Shown here piece after piece: positions 6,438 through 13,643 of a stretch of 16,411 nucleotides of DNA; the first letter of the stretch is position 1, and each line of letters opens with the position of its first letter. A program made the position numbers and the translations under genes. The stretch comes from an uncultured Bacteroidales bacterium (GTDB lineage Bacteria > Bacteroidota > Bacteroidia > Bacteroidales > UBA932). The DNA lies in NCBI GenBank assembly GCA_910585445.1, contig CAJUEK010000050.1:1-16411 (forward strand). The letters are read 5' to 3'. The notes beneath the pieces are model-generated. The model did no database searches, was not told the origin of the DNA, and worked only from the letters and a program-made list of their open reading frames with translations.

Positions 6438-9400
6438 TTAGAATTGGAATTTCACATTGAAACCGAAGTTCCTTGTGCTCGGAAGCATGAAATAATCAAC
6501 TCCCTGATAATAGTTGCTCTGAGTAGATGCAGAAAGTTCCGGATCAAAAGGGGCCTTGCAGTAAATCATGGCAAGGTTTCTTGCAACGAATCCGACTGTC
6601 ATGCGCATTTTGTCCTTGAACCACTTGGAAGGAAGCGTGTAATTGAGGGCAAGCTCCTGAAGACGGATATTGGTGGCATCGTAAAGATAATAAGCACCAT
6701 GTCCGCCGCCTGATGTTGAAATTCCCTTGTTATAAAAAAGACGCGCATCCATCATGCCGTAATTGACAGGAATACCGCCATTGTCACGGGCAACGGCAGA
6801 AGTCTCAGACACTCCGTAATAGTCCAGGATACCCTGTGTCGCAGAATATACGAGACCGCCGATACGGGCAGTAAGGACAATTCCGAGAGAGAGACCGCCG
6901 TAGCTGAATGTGTTGGTCCAGCCGAGATTCGCCTTAGGGGCGAGAGAACCGACCTTCATATATCCTACATCCTCCATTGAGAGTGTTCCGTCAGAGTTTA
7001 TCAGCACATTGCCATTGGCGTCACGTGCGATAAGATGGTTCACATAAATGTCAGACAATGAACCGCCCTTGCGCAGAATTACCCTTGGAGCGACATTGTT
7101 CTGGCCGATGAATTCTTTCTGAATCTCCGGAATATCAACGATCTCTCCTGTAATAGGGTTCTTGATGTCATTGGCAAGCTCGATAATCTTGTTCTCATTG
7201 AATGTGAAAGTGAGACCGCTGTCCCATCCGAAGCCACCCCAGTTGTTGGTGTATCCGAGGGCAAGCTCGACTCCCTGGTTCTGGACGTTACCCGCCTGGG
7301 CGATGAACTTCTCATATCCTGAAGAAGCCGCCAGGTTACCATAGACAGTCTGATTGTAAGTATTTGAGCGGTAATATGTAACATCCAGGCTGAGTGATTC
7401 CAGGAACCTCATGTTAAGACCGAGTTCCCATGAACGGGTGCTCTCCGGCTTGAGGTTTCTGTAAGGATAAATCTTGCTCTGTGTCCAGGTGTTGGTCTGA
7501 TCATTATACTCGAAGCTCGGATTGGAGATGAACCTTGCGAAAGGAGTTGAAACGTCAGAGAAAGATCCGCGCACCTTAAGGAAGGTGAACCATTGCGGCA
7601 TAGGCGCAAGCTCGGAAATGACAGCAGAAAGGCCGACTGACGGATAGAAGAACGAAGACTGGTCCGAGAATGCGAGCTGCGAAGCCCAGTCATTACGTCC
7701 GGTAAGAGTAAGGAAGAGAGCGTTACGCCAGCCGACCTCAACAGACGCGAAGACAGACTGAGTCTGGTCATGCCATGCTGACTCATTCCTCTTGTATTTC
7801 TCCGCTACATTCAGGTTGTTGGTTGCAAAATGGTTGGCGATGAGCAGGTCACCGGCCTCCATATTTGACTCATATCTCTGGTCGTTGATTGAACCTCCGA
7901 CATTTGCGATAAGCCTCCAGTCACCCCATTTCTTGTCAATATTCGCAATGATGTCACCATAGAAAGAACGGTCTGAGCTCTTTTCCAGATAAAATCCACC
8001 GTTCTCACCGCAGAATGTCTGGTTTGTAGAAGCATAATACTCCCTTGTGTTCCTGTATGTGGACTCGTCGGTCCTCACACGTGCCACGACGTTAATCCAG
8101 TCTGTGATGTTGTACTGGAGAGAAGCGTTGAGCATATAGCGGCGCTTGTTCATGTCGCGGTTATTGCGGTTCTGCACCCAGTAAGGGTTCTGGATATTGT
8201 GCACACCGGCACCATAAGGCCAATACTGGACATAACGTCCCTGTGCGCTGCTCCACCTCTCATATGCACGTACCTCATTGAAGTCTTCTCCTCTCGGGAA
8301 AAGATAAAGGCCCGTGATAGGGTTGTAGTATGTACCCTGTGAAACAAGGTTGTGGTCATTTTGGATGATGAAGCTGGCTCCGAAATCGAGGATGAGCTTG
8401 TCATTCAGGAATTTGGTGGTATTGCGTGCGCTGAAGTTGTAACGGTTGTACTTGCTTCCAGGAACGATACCTGTAGAATTTGTCGTAGAAGCAGATATGT
8501 AGGTCTGGTTCTTTTCATTTCCGGTAGAAAGCGACACTGAGTTGATTACGTTTGTACCCGTGTTGAAGAATTTGCGCGGGTCAAAGCTGTAGTCGGAAGA
8601 AAGTGCCGGGCCCCAGCTTTCGCCGTTTGCGCTCATGCCATAGCGGCTCTGCATCTCAGGCATCATGTAAGCTGTCGAGAATGTCGTACTGTTGCTTACT
8701 GTAAGGGTCGTCTTTCCCTCAGAACCGCGCTTGGTGTTGATGATGATTACACCGTTTGCAGCCTCCGAGCCATAAAGGGCAGCTGCGGAAGGACCGGTAA
8801 GCATGTTCACCGACTCGATGTCATCAGGGTTGATATCGGCAGCAGCCTCTGAACCCGTAGGACTTTCCATTGCACCGCCGGAACCTCCGAAGCTCTTGTT
8901 GTACATAGGAATACCGTCAATCACATAAAGAACGGTATTGTTCTTCTCGATGGACTTCATACCACGCATAACGACACGCGTTGAGCTACCCGGGCCGCTC
9001 GCGCCTGACTGAATCTGGACTCCTGCGACCTTGCCGACCAAAGAGTTGACGAAGTTGGCGTCTTTTACAGCTGTAAGCTCTTCAGCCTTGACCTGCTGCA
9101 CATTGTAGGCAAGGGTCTTCTCCTCACGCTTGATACCGAGGGCCGTGACTACGACCTCATCAAGAAATTCGGAAGAAACGTTCAGGACGGCATTGAGAAC
9201 GGCCTGTCCGGTGTAAGGGATTTCAAGTTCCTCGTAGCCAAGAAGCGATACTACGATGACATCGCCAGGCTTGACTCCGGCAAGAGCATAATCACCGTCC
9301 ACACCAGTCATGACTCCGCCGGAGCCGCCTTTGATCATGACAGCCGCGCCGGCTACAGGGCCTTGGTTATCAGTAATTACACCACTGACTGTCCCCACCT

Positions 9401-9503
9401 GTTCCTGAGCATCCGCAACAGGAGACAGTATGCCAGATACCACCACTGCAAGCATGGCTGACAGGACATATCTGAACATCGACAATTTGAATGTCTTTAA
9501 CAT
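6438..9503 (-). CDS. SusC-like TonB-dependent outer membrane porin of cassette 2
   Basis: Complete 1021-residue SusC-family importer. A signal peptide of about 32 residues (cleavage likely after ADA) is followed by a carboxypeptidase-regulatory-like domain (about 38-110; GTVSGVITDNQGPVAGAAV). Next come the TonB-box region FLDEVVVTALGIKR (113-126), a plug to about 260 containing VVMRGMKS, VLYVIDGIPM and GPSAAALYGSEAANGV, and the barrel ending NVKFQF. The mature protein goes straight into the carboxypeptidase-like domain, with no secretin/TonB short N-terminal domain. This argues against signalling through a dedicated ECF sigma/anti-sigma pair. The gene has its own promoter just upstream, and its stop lies 13 nt before the next susD-like gene. 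A 68-bp DNA segment at 9132-9199 is nearly identical to the start of the visible part of the other susC. The substrate is inferred from the GH18 partner. Confidence 0.96.
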   Translation of the reverse strand: MLKTFKLSMFRYVLSAMLAVVVSGILSPVADAQEQVGTVSGVITDNQGPVAGAAVMIKGGSGGVMTGVDGDYALAGVKPGDVIVVSLLGYEELEIPYTGQAVLNAVLNVSSEFLDEVVVTALGIKREEKTLAYNVQQVKAEELTAVKDANFVNSLVGKVAGVQIQSGASGPGSSTRVVMRGMKSIEKNNTVLYVIDGIPMYNKSFGGSGGAMESPTGSEAAADINPDDIESVNMLTGPSAAALYGSEAANGVIIINTKRGSEGKTTLTVSNSTTFSTAYMMPEMQSRYGMSANGESWGPALSSDYSFDPRKFFNTGTNVINSVSLSTGNEKNQTYISASTTNSTGIVPGSKYNRYNFSARNTTKFLNDKLILDFGASFIIQNDHNLVSQGTYYNPITGLYLFPRGEDFNEVRAYERWSSAQGRYVQYWPYGAGVHNIQNPYWVQNRNNRDMNKRRYMLNASLQYNITDWINVVARVRTDESTYRNTREYYASTNQTFCGENGGFYLEKSSDRSFYGDIIANIDKKWGDWRLIANVGGSINDQRYESNMEAGDLLIANHFATNNLNVAEKYKRNESAWHDQTQSVFASVEVGWRNALFLTLTGRNDWASQLAFSDQSSFFYPSVGLSAVISELAPMPQWFTFLKVRGSFSDVSTPFARFISNPSFEYNDQTNTWTQSKIYPYRNLKPESTRSWELGLNMRFLESLSLDVTYYRSNTYNQTVYGNLAASSGYEKFIAQAGNVQNQGVELALGYTNNWGGFGWDSGLTFTFNENKIIELANDIKNPITGEIVDIPEIQKEFIGQNNVAPRVILRKGGSLSDIYVNHLIARDANGNVLINSDGTLSMEDVGYMKVGSLAPKANLGWTNTFSYGGLSLGIVLTARIGGLVYSATQGILDYYGVSETSAVARDNGGIPVNYGMMDARLFYNKGISTSGGGHGAYYLYDATNIRLQELALNYTLPSKWFKDKMRMTVGFVARNLAMIYCKAPFDPELSASTQSNYYQGVDYFMLPSTRNFGFNVKFQF
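9132..9199. repeat. 68-bp near-identical segment shared by the two susC genes (copy in cassette 2)
   Basis: Matches 16344-16411 at 66 of 68 positions in the same orientation. It encodes the end of the carboxypeptidase-like domain and the TonB-box region. Toward the plug domain the similarity falls off sharply. Confidence 0.9.
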
Positions 9504-9533
9504 AATTAATTAGATTGGTTAATAAAAAGTTCA

Positions 9534-9563
9534 CAAATATACGATTTATTGACGATCCTGCAA
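9534..9563 (-). promoter_or_regulatory. Bacteroidota-type promoter for cassette 2
   Basis: On the minus strand TATATTTG (9541-9534) matches the Bacteroides -7 consensus TAnnTTTG exactly. A TTG (9563-9561) lies 19 nt upstream, where the -33 element is expected. Transcription would begin around 9527, leaving an AT-rich leader of about 23 nt before the susC ATG at 9503, with no Shine-Dalgarno sequence. The match to consensus and spacing is direct; activity is inferred. Confidence 0.72.
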
Positions 9564-9576
9564 CTTTTTAAAAGTT
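9562..9576. repeat. 15-bp inverted repeat overlapping the -33 region of the cassette 2 promoter
   Basis: AACTTTT and AAAAGTT form a perfect 7-bp inverted repeat around one central base. It overlaps the -33 element and extends upstream of it. A third half-site, AAAAGTT, lies at 9525-9531, close to the predicted transcription start. The arrangement could be an operator, but A/T-rich palindromes also arise by chance. Confidence 0.35.
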
Positions 9577-9654
9577 ATTCATCCAATATCTGCATTACGG
9601 CTGGCAGCTCCGGAACAGAAGGCTTTCTTTATGCAGGCATCAAGAAAAAACAAA

Positions 9655-9679
9655 GAGACGCCCCGTTAAAGAGCGTCTC
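9655..9679 (-). terminator. Intrinsic terminator ending cassette 1
   Basis: Read on the minus strand, GAGACGC and GCGTCTC form a perfect 7-bp stem around an 11-nt loop. The stem is followed by a T-rich run (plus-strand positions 9643-9654 are almost all A). It lies 28 nt past the stop of the DUF1735-LamG gene and before the promoter of the next susC, so it should separate the two cassettes transcriptionally. Confidence 0.82.
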
Positions 9680-9707
9680 CAAGATACAAATGCTGCAAGA
9701 CAACGGA

Positions 9708-10835
9708 CTACAATCCGCCGCCTATTGCAATAGGCTTCTCCAAGTCTCTGAAATTGCGGAGGTTGGTCTTAGGAGTGCCATGTCCTGAGGCATCAACAAC
9801 ACCGCCGTTGAGCTTGTAGTAAGCCACGAGGCCCTTGCTGTTAGGGTCAACTGAAAGCATGTTCTCCTTAATCTCGTTCTCAGAACGTACTACATTCCAA
9901 AGCCTTACCTCACTCATCAGACCGTTGAACGGACGGGTTCCCCACATGAAGTTAGGCACCATACCTACTGAGAATCCGAAATCAGCTCCATTGGCTGTAA
10001 GGTCAGGCGACATCTGGAAGCTTCCGTTTGCGACAACTTTCTCTCCGTTCACGTAGAGGTTGGCCACACCCTGCGAACTGCAAGTGAATGCAAGATGATA
10101 CCAGACTCCGGTCTTGAGAGGATTGCCTGTCCATGTAATCTCACCGCCGCCGGCTACCTGGAGAATATCCTTTGGAATAGATCCGCCGCCGGCATCTCCG
10201 ATACGCATGATCATCACGCCCTCACAACCCATGACTGTGTTGTTGTTGCCGAAGTATGAGACATTGACTACAGCCTCGTAAGTAGCCTCGGTAAACACAT
10301 CCAAAGGAGTCAGAGGCAAAGTGATGTAGCTGTTGTTGAACACGGCTGCCTTCATAATCTTCACAGGCTTCTTGACCTCATAATAAGCAATGTCAGCTCC
10401 TTCCATCACATGTACATTACCTGTATTTACACGCACAGGAAGAAGATACACCTCACCTTCAATAAGATTGTTAAGGTCTTCAAGCTTCAGTTCAATGGCA
10501 TCAGAATAAATCTGGCCTGCCTTGATTACTGCAGTCTTGCTTACAAGTTCAGCTGAAGTAAGGACACGATATGCCTTTCCGTACCTGTAATTGTATGCAT
10601 TCACGACATCCTCACCCTCAATGGTGTATGTCACATTCACATCCTCCTCAACCATAGTCGTAAGGCGTGACTTCAGTTCGACAGAATAGGTAGTTTCCCC
10701 ATCTATCTCAATTACGGTCTCTGATGCCTCAAAATAAAGTTTTGGCACAAGCAGTTCCGTCTCCTTGTCCTGGCATCCTGCAAGAAGCATTGCGCACAGG
10801 CCCAACGGGAATATAATTCTTGATATTATTTTCAT
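9708..10835 (-). CDS. DUF1735 plus LamG/concanavalin-like surface lipoprotein, cassette 1
   Basis: Probable surface glycan-binding protein of 375 residues. The lipobox LLAGC places the lipidated cysteine at 21, followed by QDKETE with acidic residues consistent with surface display. Residues about 30-155 form a beta-rich DUF1735-like (BT_3987 N-terminal type) domain, with the typical strand pairs LYFEASETVIEI, AVIKAGQ and YLLPVRV. Residues about 175-360 resemble a LamG/concanavalin jelly-roll domain, with GVWYHLAFTCSS, ANLYVNGEKV, GLMSEVRLWNVVRSENEI and GLVAYYKLNG. No catalytic motif is visible, so binding rather than hydrolysis is inferred. It is the last gene of cassette 1. It starts 14 nt after the GH18 stop, and a terminator hairpin begins 28 nt after its own TAG stop. 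The equivalent gene of cassette 2 has the same domain order, but its sequence is much less similar. Confidence 0.87.
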   Translation of the reverse strand: MKIISRIIFPLGLCAMLLAGCQDKETELLVPKLYFEASETVIEIDGETTYSVELKSRLTTMVEEDVNVTYTIEGEDVVNAYNYRYGKAYRVLTSAELVSKTAVIKAGQIYSDAIELKLEDLNNLIEGEVYLLPVRVNTGNVHVMEGADIAYYEVKKPVKIMKAAVFNNSYITLPLTPLDVFTEATYEAVVNVSYFGNNNTVMGCEGVMIMRIGDAGGGSIPKDILQVAGGGEITWTGNPLKTGVWYHLAFTCSSQGVANLYVNGEKVVANGSFQMSPDLTANGADFGFSVGMVPNFMWGTRPFNGLMSEVRLWNVVRSENEIKENMLSVDPNSKGLVAYYKLNGGVVDASGHGTPKTNLRNFRDLEKPIAIGGGL

Positions 10836-10849
10836 ATTGAAATGTAAGA

Positions 10850-11983
10850 TTACTGGTTATCTTCCTCACCGGCACCTTCCTGGGCAGCCTTCCACTCATA
10901 GAATACCCTCAGGTTCTCCTGGATACCCTTGCGCATCCATTTGTAGTCCGGAGTGTTGTCATAATCCTTGGTGAAACGGTATGCTCCGAATCCGCCTTTG
11001 TATCCTTCATCCGGCATATAGCGCGCATGTCCCATTATTGCTCCGCCGCTCACAGCATACTGCTCGAAATTCTCACAGAGAATGTACTTATATGGAGTCG
11101 GACCGTCAATGCGTCTTGTGCCGCCATAAGACTGCTCGATGAAGTAGTCGATATACTCAGGACAGTCTCGTTCAAAAACATACATGATACCGTCAATGCA
11201 AAGGAGCTTGTGTCCCTTGCCCTCAGGGTCGCTCATAGGGCCTATGTATTTTCCCATCTCTTTTACAAGATGTACGATAAGCTCATCCTGACGGGTGTTG
11301 CCAGCCAATGTTTTGTCTGCATCATTAAAGCCGCTTCCCGGTTCCCAGTCGATGTCGAATCCGTCCCAGTCACTTGTGAACAGGGAGTCACAGAGAGCCT
11401 TGGCAAAGCGTGAGTGGGCCTCCTTCAGTTCCTCAATATTGTTGATGTCATGCGAGGTAAAGCCCCAATAGTCCCAACGTGCATGTTTCTTCTCTTCATC
11501 AATCCTGCTCTGGCTCCATCCTTCTTCCGCCGCCTGCTCATAAATAGGAGTATAGATAGAATCCGGAGTCCTTCCTTTGCCAAGATAAGAAAGAAGGCTC
11601 ACCTCAAGAAGCTTGATGCCCTTTACCTTCTGCACGAACTCCTTGTCCCTCTTCTGCTCAGGAGTAATCTGAGACCTGCTCGGAGCACCGCTCCACATGG
11701 AGATGATGTCCATGCTGTCAGGCACAGCTGAAAGGTAGCCCTTGCGTGCAGCTCCGGAAGGTGCCCAGTCAGAGAACCATCCGAAAGACACAGGACGGCC
11801 GTAGTTCCATATCTCGTCTTTGAATTCACGGAGGCTGGCATAATATGCCTCGCTCTCCTCGTTGAACATCGTGTTGTAGCCGCCATTGTGGTCAATCTCC
11901 AGCTTCTCGACGTCCGTACATGCAACTGCGGCAGACATCCCGGCTACAGGAATAACATATAGTAATGCTTTAAAAATATTCAT
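10850..11983 (-). CDS. GH18 endo-beta-N-acetylglucosaminidase-like lipoprotein, cassette 1 (BT1044-like type)
   Basis: Predicted surface GH18 TIM-barrel enzyme of 377 residues. Members of this group cut between the two core GlcNAc residues of N-glycans by substrate-assisted catalysis. The signal peptide ends in AVAC with the lipid cysteine at 22, followed by TDVEKLE, whose acidic residues suit surface export. PVSFGWFSDW (64-73) is an early barrel strand. DGFDIDWE (207-214) is the complete GH18 signature, with E214 the expected acid and D212 the residue that orients the substrate N-acetyl group. EQSYGG (283-288) is the expected later active-site strand, and YKWMRKGIQ lies near the end. Compared with the paralogue at 3706-4860, it has about 31 extra residues before the motif and much shorter connections after Y286. 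It lies between the susD-like and LamG genes of the same operon. Hydrolase activity is likely because no catalytic residue is missing. The exact glycan is unknown. Confidence 0.88.
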   Translation of the reverse strand: MNIFKALLYVIPVAGMSAAVACTDVEKLEIDHNGGYNTMFNEESEAYYASLREFKDEIWNYGRPVSFGWFSDWAPSGAARKGYLSAVPDSMDIISMWSGAPSRSQITPEQKRDKEFVQKVKGIKLLEVSLLSYLGKGRTPDSIYTPIYEQAAEEGWSQSRIDEEKKHARWDYWGFTSHDINNIEELKEAHSRFAKALCDSLFTSDWDGFDIDWEPGSGFNDADKTLAGNTRQDELIVHLVKEMGKYIGPMSDPEGKGHKLLCIDGIMYVFERDCPEYIDYFIEQSYGGTRRIDGPTPYKYILCENFEQYAVSGGAIMGHARYMPDEGYKGGFGAYRFTKDYDNTPDYKWMRKGIQENLRVFYEWKAAQEGAGEEDNQ

Positions 11984-11995
11984 ATCTTCAATTGT

Positions 11996-13642
11996 TTAGC
12001 GTTTGCAGTCCCACCAGAGCTTGGTAACAGCCTTATCTGCTCCGCCAAGCTTATTCAATGCTTCCTGATAGTTTTCCGCATCTTCCGCAGACTGTGAGAA
12101 GCTGTTAGGATATACCATACGGCGGATTCCTGTCTCTTTCGTAGCACCGTCAGGGCTGTTGTTGACATGTACCGGATTAAGCTTAGGATAACCTGTCTTT
12201 CTCCACTCGGTCCATGCCTCCATTCCGTTCGGATAAAGGGCAATCCATTTCTGAATCATGATTTTCTCCAATGAGGCTTCCTTAGAAGAGTTGTCGAACT
12301 GTACGGTAGCCTGAGTAGGGGCAGACGCGCTGTACCTTACGCTGTAACCAACGTTCACGCTGACAGCCTGAGGCTTGTTCTCATTGTTGATGTATGAAGC
12401 AGCAGAAGAAGCGGCAAGTCCGTTCTCCTCGAATGACATCTCGATACCTTTCCTGTACCAATCTGCGGCAGAGCCGAACTCAGACCATTCCAATGCGGCC
12501 TCGGCAAGAAGGAAATAAACCTCAGATGCACGCATCCAATATGTAGGAGTGTCAGCAGTGAAGTTCGGCATTGAACGTCCTTCGAATGTCTTGGCGCCGG
12601 AAGATGTTCCAGGAGGCACAGGAGCATATTTCTTTCCGTCATATCCGTCAATCGCCCAGGCAGGAATCTGCTTTGTGGACTCAAGCTGCTGCGCTTCGGT
12701 AAAGTACTTGCTCATACGAGGGTCTTTGTAACCGTTCATATATGCGAACATTGATGTACACATGGCTGTCTCACCATAGCTGCGTGCGCAATGGTTGATG
12801 TTGTTCACGAATACATATCCGGCCCCCTTGCTCACCTGAGCCTCGTCATCCTTGAGGTTCATCAGGCGTGTGATGTCATTGGCGTATGCATATGTAGCCC
12901 ACTGCTTTGCAAGATCCGGAGCACAATATTTCAGGCGCATGGCAAGACGGAGCATGAGGGAGTTGGCATATTTCACCCATTTCTGCGTGTTACCGCCATA
13001 TACGATGTCATAGTTCGCCATGATGCTCGCACCTGACTCAGCCATAGGTTCCAAAACCTCGATTGCGCTCTTCAGGTCAGCGAACATAGCCTTATATACC
13101 TCCTCCTCGCTGTCGAAAGGTATGACAAGCTGCATTTCGCCTGCATGTGAATAAGGGATAGGACCGAAAGCCTCAAGAGTCTTGTGCCATGCAGAAATTT
13201 TGATAATCTGGGCAAGTGCAAATACCTCAGGAGTATCGTTCTTCTCTGACTGAGTCTTGATTTTTTTCCAAGAAGGGAGAAGATTGGTGTATGACTCCTT
13301 ATAGGTTGAGGTAGTCCAGTCATCCTGAATATAGTAGGTCAGCTGGTTATTTCCGCTGTACCAGTTGTTGTCCTGTCCGAAATATCCGCTCCAGCCGTCA
13401 ACAGACAAATGATATGCGGTCTGGTAAGCATTGATGTAATCGGTCTGGTTGGCCTGTGTACCGACAGGGAAAACGCATCTTTGCATCAGGGTAATGCTGG
13501 CACCGAGTGCGATACCGTCCATCTTTCCCTGCTCCTCTGTCATTTCGTAGGGATTGGTGTTTATCCTCTGGTAGTCACAAGACGCCAGCATGAGAATCAC
13601 ACCTAAGCCTGACAATATTTTGTTTATATTTTTCATTTTCAT
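11996..13642 (-). CDS. SusD-like (SusD-like_2/RagB type) surface glycan-binding lipoprotein of cassette 1
   Basis: Surface lipoprotein of 548 residues that caps the adjacent SusC channel and delivers oligosaccharide to it. The signal peptide ends in lipobox LASC with the lipidated cysteine at residue 22. The following DYQRINTNPYEMTEE is the usual opening of the SusD-like_2 family. Other family landmarks are GPIPYS near residue 160, KWVKYANSL near 221, and a C-terminal block with YPNGMEAWTEWRKTGYP. The first ATG (13642) is used here. A second ATG two codons downstream would give nearly the same signal peptide. The gene starts 1 nt after the susC stop and ends 12 nt before the GH18 start, so it sits inside an operon. 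Its closest relative in the window is the SusD-like protein at 4883-6424, which shares the same motifs in the same order. Ligand identity cannot be read from the sequence. Confidence 0.95.
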   Translation of the reverse strand: MKMKNINKILSGLGVILMLASCDYQRINTNPYEMTEEQGKMDGIALGASITLMQRCVFPVGTQANQTDYINAYQTAYHLSVDGWSGYFGQDNNWYSGNNQLTYYIQDDWTTSTYKESYTNLLPSWKKIKTQSEKNDTPEVFALAQIIKISAWHKTLEAFGPIPYSHAGEMQLVIPFDSEEEVYKAMFADLKSAIEVLEPMAESGASIMANYDIVYGGNTQKWVKYANSLMLRLAMRLKYCAPDLAKQWATYAYANDITRLMNLKDDEAQVSKGAGYVFVNNINHCARSYGETAMCTSMFAYMNGYKDPRMSKYFTEAQQLESTKQIPAWAIDGYDGKKYAPVPPGTSSGAKTFEGRSMPNFTADTPTYWMRASEVYFLLAEAALEWSEFGSAADWYRKGIEMSFEENGLAASSAASYINNENKPQAVSVNVGYSVRYSASAPTQATVQFDNSSKEASLEKIMIQKWIALYPNGMEAWTEWRKTGYPKLNPVHVNNSPDGATKETGIRRMVYPNSFSQSAEDAENYQEALNKLGGADKAVTKLWWDCKR

Positions 13643-13643
13643 A

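Noticed and set aside
9577..9642. Possible small RNA or small gene in the rest of the inter-cassette gap
   Set aside because: Only a weak CTGCAT/ATGCAG pairing and no convincing reading frame, so nothing here can be supported.
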